Below are positions 25,974-34,334 of a DNA stretch of 64,000 nt, piece by piece. Position numbers and translations under genes: made by a program. Origin of the DNA: Bacillota bacterium (lineage in GTDB: Bacteria; Bacillota; Clostridia; Peptostreptococcales; Anaerovoracaceae); the NCBI GenBank assembly GCA_017431785.1, contig JAFRKJ010000071.1, positions 1 to 64,000 on the forward strand. The letters are read 5' to 3'. Below the pieces are notes generated by a model. It did not search any database. It worked only from the letters and a program-made list of their open reading frames with translations, and was not told the origin of the DNA. Position 1 is the stretch's first letter. The number at the start of each line of letters is the position of its first letter.

Positions 25974-27272
25974 TCACGCTCCTAATACTAGATTTGGCAG
26001 CCAAAGTGCAAGCTGCGGGAAAAAAACAGTAAGAAGTAGAATAGGAGCAAAAACAACAACTAGATAAATCGTTACGGGAACAAACATTTCGTTTGCTGGG
26101 ACATTCATGATTCTTCCTGATAGATATAACACCGGAGCAGCAGGAGGTGAGATATTTGCCATTGCTATATTAACTCCAATAATTGCCGCAAAATGCGTTA
26201 AATCGACTCCTATAGCTGAAGCCATAGGTGCCAGAATTGGAATTGTCAATAGAACAACTGCATCATCATCCATAAGCATTCCCAATATTATTACTATCAG
26301 ATTCATCATTAACAATATTACAGTAGGGTTGTCTGATAGACTTCTAAGCATATCCAGGACTTGCAAATGCAAATTTTCATTTACAAAAGCACGGCCAAGT
26401 GAGCAGGTACCAAGACCGCATGCCATTACAACACCTGTTGTTACACCAGCATCATACAAAGTTTTCGTCATTTTTTTGACAGTAAGCTCCTTGTAAACAA
26501 AGAAACCAACAAATATTGCATAAATGCACGACACTGTAGCTGCTTCTGTTGCGGTAAATAACCCTGAGTAGATGCCGCCCAAGATTATTATCGGCATGAT
26601 AAGGGCTGGTATTATTCCTCCATCTCGTTGTTTCTTCTCCTCTTCCTTTCCTGTTTTTTCCGGAATATACTTTTGAATCGTGTCACAATGTCTAAGCATA
26701 ATCAAAGATGTCACTATTAGACCAAACATAACCATAAATCCAGGAATAACAGAAGATAAAAAGCATCTTAAAACTGACGCGTGGCTCAGCCAGGAATAAA
26801 TGATCATTAGAACGCTTGGCGGTATTAAAAGTCCCAACACCCCAGAGGCAGCAAGCAAAGCTGCCGTCATGCCTCTTGGATATCCTGCTTTTATCATCCT
26901 AGGACCTAAAATGGATCCTATACATGATACTGTAGCCATTGCTGAGCCAGATATTGCAGCAAATACTGCCGATGCCAAAACGGCTAAAATGCATAATCCT
27001 CCATGAACCTTCCCCAATAGTTTGTTTCCAGCATTGACTAATCTCCCCGCAATCCCGGCATTTTCCATCAATGCTCCTGCTATGATAAACATAGGTAATG
27101 CCAGAAATACAATTGTATCTACCTTTGAGAATCCATATGGCATGAGAAACGAAGGATCATATCCACCTGCCCAAATGAAGTACATCATTGTAAGTAGAAA
27201 TGCTACAAGAATTGGTACTCCTGTAAACATGAAGATGAGAAGGAGTACTACACCGATTAATGCCATACTCAT
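25974..27272 (-). CDS. dctM: TRAP transporter large permease subunit
   Basis: 432 residues, about 12 membrane helices, DctM family. Marks are FMFTGVPILVAFLLTMMYF, the conserved ALPMFIIAGALMENAGIAGR, AISGSAMATVSCIGSILGP, and ILGMLMDDDAVVLLTIPILAP. It forms the ion-coupled channel of a tripartite transporter with DctQ and DctP. Its start overlaps the dctQ stop by 4 bases. Cargo is probably a sugar acid such as KDG or a uronate, judging by the downstream kinase and aldolase. Confidence 0.92.
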   Translation of the reverse strand: MSMALIGVVLLLIFMFTGVPILVAFLLTMMYFIWAGGYDPSFLMPYGFSKVDTIVFLALPMFIIAGALMENAGIAGRLVNAGNKLLGKVHGGLCILAVLASAVFAAISGSAMATVSCIGSILGPRMIKAGYPRGMTAALLAASGVLGLLIPPSVLMIIYSWLSHASVLRCFLSSVIPGFMVMFGLIVTSLIMLRHCDTIQKYIPEKTGKEEEKKQRDGGIIPALIMPIIILGGIYSGLFTATEAATVSCIYAIFVGFFVYKELTVKKMTKTLYDAGVTTGVVMACGLGTCSLGRAFVNENLHLQVLDMLRSLSDNPTVILLMMNLIVIILGMLMDDDAVVLLTIPILAPMASAIGVDLTHFAAIIGVNIAMANISPPAAPVLYLSGRIMNVPANEMFVPVTIYLVVVFAPILLLTVFFPQLALWLPNLVLGA

Positions 27273-27817
27273 AATTGCTCAGTCCTCCTTCCTTCTTTCC
27301 TATCGTTCAATTCAGCAGCAATTGTTTCAATGGCCTTTACAGCATGACCTATATAATAGATGACAGTCATGATTAAGAATATTAGTACTGGAACATACAG
27401 GAGAACAAAAGAATAACCATATACTGCAGATTTTGCATGATAGTGAGCTGTTGTTGCTACCCAATCATATGCCCATAATGAGCCTATTACACAAGTGAAT
27501 ATTGTAATAATGCAAATGATAAGTTTATGAATTGCCTTGGACAAGTTTGTCTTGCACAACGTTCCAATCAAATCAGCACTAATATGCGAGTCTTCATAAC
27601 TTGCAATAGACCCACCCACAAAATACATCCACGATGCAAATAGGCATAGCAGTTCTTCTGTACCTTGAATTATTTCAAAATGTAAGATGTTTCTGCTTAT
27701 GATTGTAATCATCATGAGCACAATCAAACCCCACATGGCAACAGTCATAATCAGAGATTGAAATCTCAATAGAAAATGATTGTTGATTTTAATAAAAACG
27801 TTCGTTATCTTTTTCAT
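27269..27817 (-). CDS. dctQ: TRAP transporter small permease subunit
   Basis: 182 residues with four membrane helices. DctQ features are IISRNILHFEIIQGTEELLC after helix 1 and FASWMYFVGGSIASYEDSHISADLIG. It is the small membrane partner of DctM. It lies between dctP (35-base gap) and dctM (4-base overlap) in the operon that continues into eda and kdgK. Confidence 0.9.
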   Translation of the reverse strand: MKKITNVFIKINNHFLLRFQSLIMTVAMWGLIVLMMITIISRNILHFEIIQGTEELLCLFASWMYFVGGSIASYEDSHISADLIGTLCKTNLSKAIHKLIICIITIFTCVIGSLWAYDWVATTAHYHAKSAVYGYSFVLLYVPVLIFLIMTVIYYIGHAVKAIETIAAELNDRKEGRRTEQL

Positions 27818-27852
27818 TTCATATGCTCCAATGTTATTACAGCGCTTCAGGA

Positions 27853-28899
27853 TTAGATACCTAAGCGGTCTAATTCTTCATTCAACTGATCGAAGAAATC
27901 CTGCCCGAATGTATCAACAAGTTTTGGCCACCAATTTTCCCTTGCATTTTTTGCAAACACTTCGAGTTGCTCATCAGTAAATTCAGTAACCGTATATCCC
28001 TTATCTTTCATAATCTGCAAGTACTCTTCATTATGAGCCTTGGATCCTTCATAGCTCTTAAGAGAACCATTATAAAACGCCTCCTTAACAATGGCCTGTT
28101 CCTCTTCTGTCAGAGTTTCCATTACTTTGTGACTAGCTAAAAGACCTGTCATTTCAGGAACCATTTTGTACTCATACCAATACGTAAAAGCGTCCCCGAG
28201 GTCTGTATATGTTGCAGCTGGAGGTGCAGCAATACATCCATCGACAACACCAGACTGCATAGATGAGAAGACCTCAGAATAAGGAAGTTCTGAACATCTA
28301 AATCCAAGACATTCTGCAGACATTTTGAATACTTTTGTTGAAGAAGTTCTAATTACAACGCCTTTATCCTTATTAGGATCAAGTTCATTAATAATCGGCT
28401 TACTTGTAGCAACTCCAGTCAACCCATCGACATTGGCACCAAGAAAATCAACACCGAGTTTTTCACAAGCTTCACCAGTAGTCTTGTAAATAAACCCATC
28501 GGGATCAAGAACTTTTACTAGATCATCATAATTTGTAACTAAATAAGGTAACAATGCACATGTCGTCATTGGATCATATGTGTCAGGAAATGAACATTCT
28601 GCAAAATCAATTGTTCCGTTCATTAACTCAGGGAAAACTGTTGAGAAATCACCAAGTTGATCCGCGGGATAGAATGTTACATGCATCGTATCGGATTTCT
28701 CATTAATTTCATCACATATACCCTGACAAATGTCATATGCAAGATCGCCTTCAACAGCCATAGATGAAAATCTAAGCTCTTTAACAGCCGATGAATCACC
28801 ATCCTCATCAGAACTGCTTCCACATCCAACTAACAAAATTGCTAACGATATCATCATTATCATAGATAATGATACGACTAACTTTTTCATTTTCTTCAC
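27853..28899 (-). CDS. dctP: TRAP transporter solute-binding lipoprotein
   Basis: 348 residues. A lipoprotein signal peptide with lipobox ILLVGC is cleaved before the Cys at residue 26, tethering the protein outside the membrane. The DctP fold is visible: LRFSSMAVEGDLAYDICQG, FYPADQLGDFSTVFPELMNG, and the conserved region that binds carboxylates through Arg (KDKGVVIRTSSTKVFKMSAE). The first gene of the operon, it has a consensus promoter at 28945-28973. It captures the sugar acid for DctQM. Confidence 0.92.
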   Translation of the reverse strand: MKKMKKLVVSLSMIMMISLAILLVGCGSSSDEDGDSSAVKELRFSSMAVEGDLAYDICQGICDEINEKSDTMHVTFYPADQLGDFSTVFPELMNGTIDFAECSFPDTYDPMTTCALLPYLVTNYDDLVKVLDPDGFIYKTTGEACEKLGVDFLGANVDGLTGVATSKPIINELDPNKDKGVVIRTSSTKVFKMSAECLGFRCSELPYSEVFSSMQSGVVDGCIAAPPAATYTDLGDAFTYWYEYKMVPEMTGLLASHKVMETLTEEEQAIVKEAFYNGSLKSYEGSKAHNEEYLQIMKDKGYTVTEFTDEQLEVFAKNARENWWPKLVDTFGQDFFDQLNEELDRLGI

Positions 28900-28936
28900 C
28901 TCTCATTCGTTATTTCGAACAGCGTTTGTAATATCG

Positions 28937-28965
28937 TTTACATTATTATATTTTAGTGTTATAAT
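28937..28965 (+). promoter_or_regulatory. Promoter of the IclR-family gene
   Basis: TTTACA (28937-28942), 17-base spacer, TATAAT (28960-28965). It overlaps the opposite promoter of dctP almost completely, so the two should compete for polymerase. Confidence 0.65.
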
Positions 28966-28973
28966 CATGTCAA
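28945..28973 (-). promoter_or_regulatory. Consensus promoter of the TRAP/KDG operon
   Basis: The minus strand reads TTGACA (28973-28968), 17-base spacer, TATAAT (28950-28945), a perfect housekeeping promoter. Such strength calls for a repressor, probably the divergent IclR protein. Confidence 0.8.
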
Positions 28974-29039
28974 TAATAATTGCGTATTAATTTGAAATAA
29001 CATACAATCAAACAAAAGAAACTTTTGAGGAGAGATACT

Positions 29040-29801
29040 ATGACTTCCACTTTTACACCACATAGACCAACCCAGCGAATATGTGATATTCTTGCTTTAA
29101 TTTCTTCTAAACAAGGTACCGGTCTCTCACTCTCAGATATTTCAAATAAACTGAATTGTCCTAAAAGCACACTTTCACCTGTTCTTCGAACTTTATCAAT
29201 GAACCATATACTTTTATATGATGAGGCGAAAATGCTTTATTACATTGGATCAAAGACTTATGAGGTTGGTACAAGCTATTTACAACGTGCTTCACAATCA
29301 GAACTGATTCTAGATATAATGAAAGATGTTGTGAACAACTGCTCTGAAAGCTGCCATTTCGCAGAACTGCAAGGTTCAGAGATTTTGTATTTATATAAAG
29401 TTGATTCGCCACAATCAATCCGCATGTTTTCTGCACCAGGGAAAACACTTCCGGCTAACGCAACTGCTCTTGGTAAAGCTCTCTTATCCAGTTACTCAAA
29501 AGATGCACTAATCAATCTTTTTAATGGCAATCTTCCGAAATTGACAAAAAATACAATTTGTGATTTTGATGTTTTGTACGATCAGTTACAAAGGATCAAA
29601 CAAACAAATTTTGCGTATGAATGTGAGGAAAATTCGGAATATATCAGATGTATTGCAGTTCCAATTATTAAAGATGGTGTTCCCTATCGGGCACTGAGCG
29701 TCGCAATACCAACTTTTAGATATTCACCTGATCTCGCAAAGAAAATTGAAACCTGTCTACAAGAAGCAAAGCAAAGAATCGAATCTTTGTTTTTGTTATA
29801 A
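29040..29801 (+). CDS. IclR-family regulator (KdgR-like)
   Basis: 253 residues from ATG 29040, with TTTTGAGGAGAG upstream; a TTG 15 bases earlier overlaps that binding site and is rejected. A winged HTH occupies about 10-70 (RICDILALISSKQGTGLSLS; DISNKLNCPKSTLSPVLRTL), then an IclR effector domain (YLQRASQSELILDIMKDVVN; SAPGKTLPANATALGKALLS, the usual ligand loop; YECEENSEYIRCIAVPI). It is divergent from the TRAP/eda/kdgK operon and most likely senses KDG or KDPG, as KdgR does in enterobacteria. A terminator follows at 29810. Confidence 0.9.
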   Translation: MTSTFTPHRPTQRICDILALISSKQGTGLSLSDISNKLNCPKSTLSPVLRTLSMNHILLYDEAKMLYYIGSKTYEVGTSYLQRASQSELILDIMKDVVNNCSESCHFAELQGSEILYLYKVDSPQSIRMFSAPGKTLPANATALGKALLSSYSKDALINLFNGNLPKLTKNTICDFDVLYDQLQRIKQTNFAYECEENSEYIRCIAVPIIKDGVPYRALSVAIPTFRYSPDLAKKIETCLQEAKQRIESLFLL

Positions 29802-29809
29802 AAAACCAT

Positions 29810-29832
29810 CCCCGCGTCAAACGCGGGGTTTT
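29810..29832 (+). terminator. Terminator of the IclR-family gene
   Basis: CCCCGCG-TCAAA-CGCGGGG followed by TTTTCCC, starting 8 bases after the stop. Confidence 0.85.
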
Positions 29833-29848
29833 CCCTATACAACAATAC

Positions 29849-29877
29849 AGACCCGCGGGATCAACTCCTGCGGGTCT
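29849..29877. terminator. Hairpin between convergent genes
   Basis: AGACCCGC against GCGGGTCT with a 13-base loop, followed on the plus strand by TTCTG. It lies 26 bases beyond the minus-strand HAD gene stop and may serve both sides. Confidence 0.6.
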
Positions 29878-29903
29878 TTCTGTGTTGTTCATCTTTAGAA
29901 TAA

Positions 29904-30572
29904 TCATTCGTTTAGCAAAAGATACTCCTGCACTTCTATCAACGAGGCAAATACCTTGTCTGTCAGTGCTTGGATTTCTTCTGTCGGTTGCAGTAAATCC
30001 GGAACCATGAAAACGGTGGCTCCCGCTGCATGCGCTGCCCGGACTCCATTGAAAGAATCTTCAACGACAATACAATCTGCTATGTCAGTTTGCAGCTTTT
30101 GTGCTGTCAGCAGAAATATGTCTGGTGATGGTTTACTATTATCAACCATATCCCCGCTGACGATCACATCGAAATAATCAAGTAGGCCTGCGCTACGAAG
30201 CTGCCTCTCAACGATTCCCATCTCTGTTGATGATGCGAGGGCGACTCTGACGCCACATTCTTTAAGGAATGTCAGCAACTCTACAACGCCCTTTTTCAAA
30301 GGCACGCCATATTCATCACAACGTTTCCTATAGAATTCATATGACAAACGGTCAAACTCTTCCAATGGAATGCAATCGCCATAATGTGCTATCAACATTT
30401 TGTCAGTTTCTTCAACGGTCATTCCGAAGCATTTATTAATTACTTCTTCAATGTCTGCAAGCCCTAGCTGTTCGGCAGCAGAAATATAGCACTCATAGTA
30501 TAGTCTTTCGGTATCAAAGACCACACCATCCATGTCAAAGATGATAGTCAATTCTTTGCCTTCTCTAATCAT
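29904..30572 (-). CDS. HAD-superfamily sugar-phosphate phosphatase/phosphoglucomutase-like
   Basis: 222 residues, subfamily I HAD with a helical cap. Motif I is IIFDMDGVVFDTE near residue 10, motif II is VALASSTEMG, and motifs III/IV are NSKPSPDIFLLTAQKL and CIVVEDSFNGVRAAHAAGA. The cap and motif I fit beta-phosphoglucomutase-like phosphatases (GPH family). It acts on a small sugar phosphate in the cytosol. It overlaps the PRPP synthetase gene by 4 bases and ends the long minus-strand cluster. Confidence 0.85.
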   Translation of the reverse strand: MIREGKELTIIFDMDGVVFDTERLYYECYISAAEQLGLADIEEVINKCFGMTVEETDKMLIAHYGDCIPLEEFDRLSYEFYRKRCDEYGVPLKKGVVELLTFLKECGVRVALASSTEMGIVERQLRSAGLLDYFDVIVSGDMVDNSKPSPDIFLLTAQKLQTDIADCIVVEDSFNGVRAAHAAGATVFMVPDLLQPTEEIQALTDKVFASLIEVQEYLLLNE

Positions 30573-31753
30573 TTCCCCATATACTCCTGAACAATCGCTT
30601 CTATCTTCTTATATGGATTCAGAAGCTCAGCCACTGATTCATCGTGGTTTAGAGTGTCAACTATATACGCAATGAACTTGCTCATACCGCACTTGATCAT
30701 ATATTCACGGTCAGAGAATTCTTCTGGCATATAGGTCAGATCCGTAGTTACAAGACGATAGAACAATCCTTCTTCATATGCTTTGTCGAAACGATCCATA
30801 CCGTTGGTGAACAGACCAAAGGTTGAAATCAGGAATATGCGGTTTGCCTTGCGTTTTTTGAGCTGGCGGGCAACGTCGATCATGCTGTCGCCGGAAGAAA
30901 TCATATCGTCAATGATCCAGACGTCTTTGCCTTCAACAGAATCTCCCATAAACTCATGAGCGACAATCGGGTTACGGCCATCAACAATCTTCGTATAATC
31001 GCGGCGTTTATAAAACATTCCCATATTGACGCCGAGAATCGATGCCAGATAAACTGCTCTTTCTGTTGCCCCTTCGTCCGGGCTGATGATCATCAGATGA
31101 TCAGAGTCAATTTTCAGATCGTCGCAATTCTCCAAAATGCCTTTGATGAACTGATATGTCGGACGGAATGAATCAAACCCATTGTTTGGAATCGCATTCT
31201 GCACTCTTGGATCGTGCGCATCGAACGTTACAATATTATCAACACCCAGAGCAATTAGTTCCTGAAGCATACTTGCGCAATCCAGCGATTCTCTCATCGT
31301 CCGCCTGTGTTGGCGACCTTCGTACAGGAACGGCATCACTACGGTTATTCTCTTTGCTTTTCCGCTGGTCGCAGCAATCAATCTCTTCAGATCCTGATAA
31401 TGATCGTCCGGGGACATATGATTTTTGTGTCCTGATATTGTATATTCCAAAGAATAGTTTGTAACATCAATCAAGATATACAAATCATAACCTCTTACAG
31501 AAACATTGATCTGGCCCTTCCCTTCTCCTGTTCCGAAGCGAATCGTTTCAGTATCGAGTACATAAGACTCTTTTACATAGTCCTTAGGCTTTTTGTTTAA
31601 TGCACCAGGTTCTTCTTTCCGCCATTTGGATAGATACCAATCAATTTGCCGGCCTAACTCCTGGCAACCTTTCATAACAATAATTCCTAATTTCCCTTCT
31701 GGAACATTTTCATAGGTTTTGATCGTTCTTAAATCTTTGCTCTCGTTCAGCAT
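30569..31753 (-). CDS. prs: Ribose-phosphate pyrophosphokinase
   Basis: 394 residues from ATG 31753, chosen for the AAAGAGGAG site upstream. It has the PRPP synthetase architecture with two phosphoribosyltransferase-like halves: VVMPFLYEGRQHRRTMRESL near 170 (the ribose-5-phosphate/ATP region), VTFDAHDPRVQN, the binding segment MIISPDEGATERAVYLASIL, and the PRPP loop DVWIIDDMISSGDSM near 285. It is longer than the classic 315-residue enzymes, with an N-terminal extension of about 60 residues. It makes PRPP from ribose-5-phosphate and ATP. It may be a second, pathway-linked copy, since it sits in a catabolic cluster with its own promoter. Confidence 0.85.
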   Translation of the reverse strand: MLNESKDLRTIKTYENVPEGKLGIIVMKGCQELGRQIDWYLSKWRKEEPGALNKKPKDYVKESYVLDTETIRFGTGEGKGQINVSVRGYDLYILIDVTNYSLEYTISGHKNHMSPDDHYQDLKRLIAATSGKAKRITVVMPFLYEGRQHRRTMRESLDCASMLQELIALGVDNIVTFDAHDPRVQNAIPNNGFDSFRPTYQFIKGILENCDDLKIDSDHLMIISPDEGATERAVYLASILGVNMGMFYKRRDYTKIVDGRNPIVAHEFMGDSVEGKDVWIIDDMISSGDSMIDVARQLKKRKANRIFLISTFGLFTNGMDRFDKAYEEGLFYRLVTTDLTYMPEEFSDREYMIKCGMSKFIAYIVDTLNHDESVAELLNPYKKIEAIVQEYMGK

Positions 31754-31813
31754 TGCTGTTCTCCTCTTTTCGTCATGCAATCCCATCATATCTGTTACAC
31801 TATCTTTTAATGG

Positions 31814-31824
31814 ATTATAGCATA
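31814..31824 (-). promoter_or_regulatory. Extended -10 promoter of prs-HAD
   Basis: The minus strand reads TATGC-TATAAT, a perfect extended -10 element, 61 bases upstream of the prs start. There is no good -35. It suggests that prs and the HAD gene can be transcribed separately from the upstream genes. Confidence 0.6.
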
Positions 31825-31857
31825 CAAGGCAGAACCTGATATACAAGCTCTGCCTTG
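31825..31857. terminator. Hairpin between the MDR dehydrogenase and prs genes
   Basis: CAAGGCAGA against TCTGCCTTG with a 15-base loop, just after the dehydrogenase stop at 31880. There is no T run on the minus strand, so it may only weaken read-through, or act as an operator abutting the extended -10 element. Confidence 0.4.
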
Positions 31858-31879
31858 CATGAATGGTAACACCCTATTC

Positions 31880-32914
31880 CTATTTTTCACAATCCAAAAG
31901 AACTTTCATGTGTTTTGTGCTATCCGTAGCTTCTTCCAATGCATGTACAATATCTGTAAGCGGGAATGTTGCCGTCGTCAAAGGAGCGAAGTTCTCAGGT
32001 GCTTTTTCGATCAGCTTGATAACTTCCTGGCAGTCTTCCGGTGTATAAGCATAGGCGCCGTGAATGCTGATTCCTTTGTTTACGAGATCTACTTCACAGA
32101 TTTTCTGCTGTGTCATGCCTAATGCAACAACAGCGATATCAGAAGCAGCCTGTGCATGTTCAATCAGCTCTTCCAGTGCACCGTGCCACCCACCGGCATC
32201 AATTGTGAAATCTGCAAGCCATGTTTCTTCATTGCAGTTGCCAATACCTTTGCCCCAGTACTCCTTGATAAAATCAGGAGCTGGCTGCTTGGTCGTATCA
32301 CACAGAATGCCGCCAATCTTTTCAATCGTGCCGCCTCTCAACGGATTACGAGCTGTTACGATGACTTCTTTGACACCCATTGTTTTCAGGAGAGCCAATG
32401 CACTCTGTCCGATCTTGCCACCACCGTAAATAACGATTTTGGAATCCGGCGTGATCTTATGCTTTGTCAGAGTCTCATATGCTACTGCACATGGCTCTAT
32501 CATAGCTGCCAGCTCCCATGGCATCTCAGGATCAAGCTTCTCAAGGTTGTAGTTATACTTAGCATGCTCAACCCTGAAATATTCTGCGAACGATCCTGCC
32601 ATCGAACATCCTGCTTCTCTGCTGAGATCCGGAGTCGGATCACGATAGTTCATCGGATTGACATATACGTGATCTCCAAATTCTATGCCTTCTACGTCCG
32701 GTGCCACCTCATCTACAATACCTGCCATCTCGTGACCAAACTTATGTCCCGGCAGGACATTCATTTCAGGTCCGTCGATGTTAAACGCATAGATATCCGT
32801 TCCACATATTCCAGCTCTCATGAGCTTGACAATGACACTTCCAGGAATGAGTTCCGGCTTTGGGATTTCCTCAATTGTCACGTTTTTGACTCCATGATAG
32901 ATTGCTGCTTTCAT
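31880..32914 (-). CDS. Zinc-type medium-chain dehydrogenase (polyol dehydrogenase-like)
   Basis: 344 residues. The catalytic zinc site is visible in AGICGTDIYAF (Cys near 37), GHKFGHEMAGIVDEV (His-Glu near 62) and the distal MIEPCAVAYE. The coenzyme domain has KIVIYGGGKIGQSALALLKT. The structural-zinc four-cysteine lobe is absent; a short loop (PMNYRDPTPDLSREAGCSM) replaces it, as in some sorbitol or threonine dehydrogenase relatives. It oxidises a secondary alcohol with NAD(P). It sits in the polyol-like cluster, 15 bases after the small wHTH gene. Confidence 0.85.
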   Translation of the reverse strand: MKAAIYHGVKNVTIEEIPKPELIPGSVIVKLMRAGICGTDIYAFNIDGPEMNVLPGHKFGHEMAGIVDEVAPDVEGIEFGDHVYVNPMNYRDPTPDLSREAGCSMAGSFAEYFRVEHAKYNYNLEKLDPEMPWELAAMIEPCAVAYETLTKHKITPDSKIVIYGGGKIGQSALALLKTMGVKEVIVTARNPLRGGTIEKIGGILCDTTKQPAPDFIKEYWGKGIGNCNEETWLADFTIDAGGWHGALEELIEHAQAASDIAVVALGMTQQKICEVDLVNKGISIHGAYAYTPEDCQEVIKLIEKAPENFAPLTTATFPLTDIVHALEEATDSTKHMKVLLDCEK

Positions 32915-32928
32915 ATCTTTCCCCTTTC

Positions 32929-33219
32929 TTATTCTGCCGGGAGTTCCTTATAGTTCTCAGGGATGTATCTGAGTCGTTCTTTACCCAGTTTCGTGGCTTC
33001 ATAACTGATTGTTATATCGCCTTTGTCGTTATACGCAACATCTGTTTCCTTGATCATTCCGACTGCAGCGAGTGCATCCAGATAATGCTCGATTCTTTTT
33101 CTGTTAAACTGTTTTTCGCCTTGATATTCAGAGGCAAGACCTACTAAAACATCATCCGCGTTTACTTCTACGCCTTTCTGCGCAACATATTGAAAAACTC
33201 TCATCTTAAGCGGCAGCAT
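32929..33219 (-). CDS. Small winged-helix-like protein
   Basis: 96 residues. The pattern helix, helix with FNRKRIEHYLDALAAVGMIK, then a beta hairpin (DVAYNDKGDITISYEATKLG) fits a winged-helix fold, similar to small PadR/MarR-like or RQC-type modules; no family is certain. GGAGG in the end of the transporter gene supports the ATG at 33219, giving a 14-base overlap. It may be a local regulator or an adaptor for the transporter or dehydrogenase. Confidence 0.6.
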   Translation of the reverse strand: MLPLKMRVFQYVAQKGVEVNADDVLVGLASEYQGEKQFNRKRIEHYLDALAAVGMIKETDVAYNDKGDITISYEATKLGKERLRYIPENYKELPAE

Positions 33220-34285
33220 TTTCGTTTCCTCCTCTCAAATCAAGTAATTCCTTAGGGTTAATGATAACCATAATCGTTCCGATGGTGATAATGATTACAC
33301 CGATGATTGCAAGAGGTGTAATCGCATATTCGATGATGCCCAGTGCCTGGAACAGGAATCCGAATCCGATGGACCATGCAGCATAGGTTACATCCAGTGC
33401 CATCGTACGTCCAACGCCAGTCATTGTCATGCCAGCGTAGAAGCAGAGATAGTTTGCTCCGCCGCCAAGGGCTGCGATTGCAATCAGGATTACCGGCCAT
33501 CCTGCAGCGAATGACTGTCCAATCATTGCAAATCCTGCGGAACCAACGTGTCCCATTGCGCTTACGATAGGAACCAATATGATCAGATCGATGATTCCAG
33601 CGCCGAATGTTCTGAATACACCAACCGGTACATATGGGTCTACCATATCATTTGCATAAGTTACGATTACACCTTCCAGTGCCCAGAGTACTGCAGCAAC
33701 GATTGCGAATATGATGCCTAATGTGAAGTGAGGATATACTCCTTCAGGCGGTGCAAAACCAACAATCAGTGTTCCGATAACTACAATGCATATTCCTAGC
33801 CATGTTCTCTTGTTAATTCTCTCTTTCAGCATGAACGAACTGAGAATCTGACCCATTACAGGGAACAGTGCTGTGATAGCAGCTGCATATGTTGCTCCGC
33901 ACATGTTTATTGCAATCAGATATGCACTTGCTGCAAGAGGACCGCCTACAAGTGCTCCACCAAGCAGCAACCATCCCATTTTTGTTTTGAGCAGTCTACC
34001 GTATTCTCTCAAACCGCTTCCTCTAATTGAATTGAACCCCAATGCCCAACATCCTGCGAAAATCTCGTGCAGTCCGCTCATAACCAGTGATGCCACGCAG
34101 ATCAACCATACATTGTATGCAGGATCTGCAAATGGAAACAGCGTGCCGGCCTTGCCTAGAACGGTTGCCTGGAAGCCGTAGGAAATACCGCATCCGAAGA
34201 GTGCGATAATAATGCCTCGTTTCGCGAAGTTCAGCCGCCTGTTCTCCAAGGCCTGTCTCGCGTTTAGTGTGTTAGCCTGTTGCAT
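33206..34285 (-). CDS. DMT-superfamily (EamA) transporter
   Basis: 359 residues, ten membrane helices in two EamA repeats; the N-terminal repeat ends near SFMLKERINKRTWLGICIVV, the standard EamA helix-5 signature, and the second repeat near LGIIEYAITPLAIIGVIII. It is longer than typical EamA proteins because of extended loops. It is adjacent to an APH-type kinase, a pairing also seen for choline uptake (LicB/LicA). Here the surrounding aldolase and oxidoreductases argue for a catabolic substrate such as a polyol; this is inference. Confidence 0.82.
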   Translation of the reverse strand: MQQANTLNARQALENRRLNFAKRGIIIALFGCGISYGFQATVLGKAGTLFPFADPAYNVWLICVASLVMSGLHEIFAGCWALGFNSIRGSGLREYGRLLKTKMGWLLLGGALVGGPLAASAYLIAINMCGATYAAAITALFPVMGQILSSFMLKERINKRTWLGICIVVIGTLIVGFAPPEGVYPHFTLGIIFAIVAAVLWALEGVIVTYANDMVDPYVPVGVFRTFGAGIIDLIILVPIVSAMGHVGSAGFAMIGQSFAAGWPVILIAIAALGGGANYLCFYAGMTMTGVGRTMALDVTYAAWSIGFGFLFQALGIIEYAITPLAIIGVIIITIGTIMVIINPKELLDLRGGNENAAA

Positions 34286-34334
34286 CTTCTTCTCCTTTCA
34301 AATCAGATAAATTCTCATTAACTTTGGCTGCAAT

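Larger units (their letters stand above)
28909..29001. promoter_or_regulatory. Inverted pair of candidate IclR operators
   Basis: GTTATTTCGAA (28909-28919, plus strand) and its inverted partner TTTGAAATAAC (28991-29001) flank the divergent promoters. Each box lies about 20 bases downstream of the transcription start predicted for its own side, so one protein could repress both units. Confidence 0.45.
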
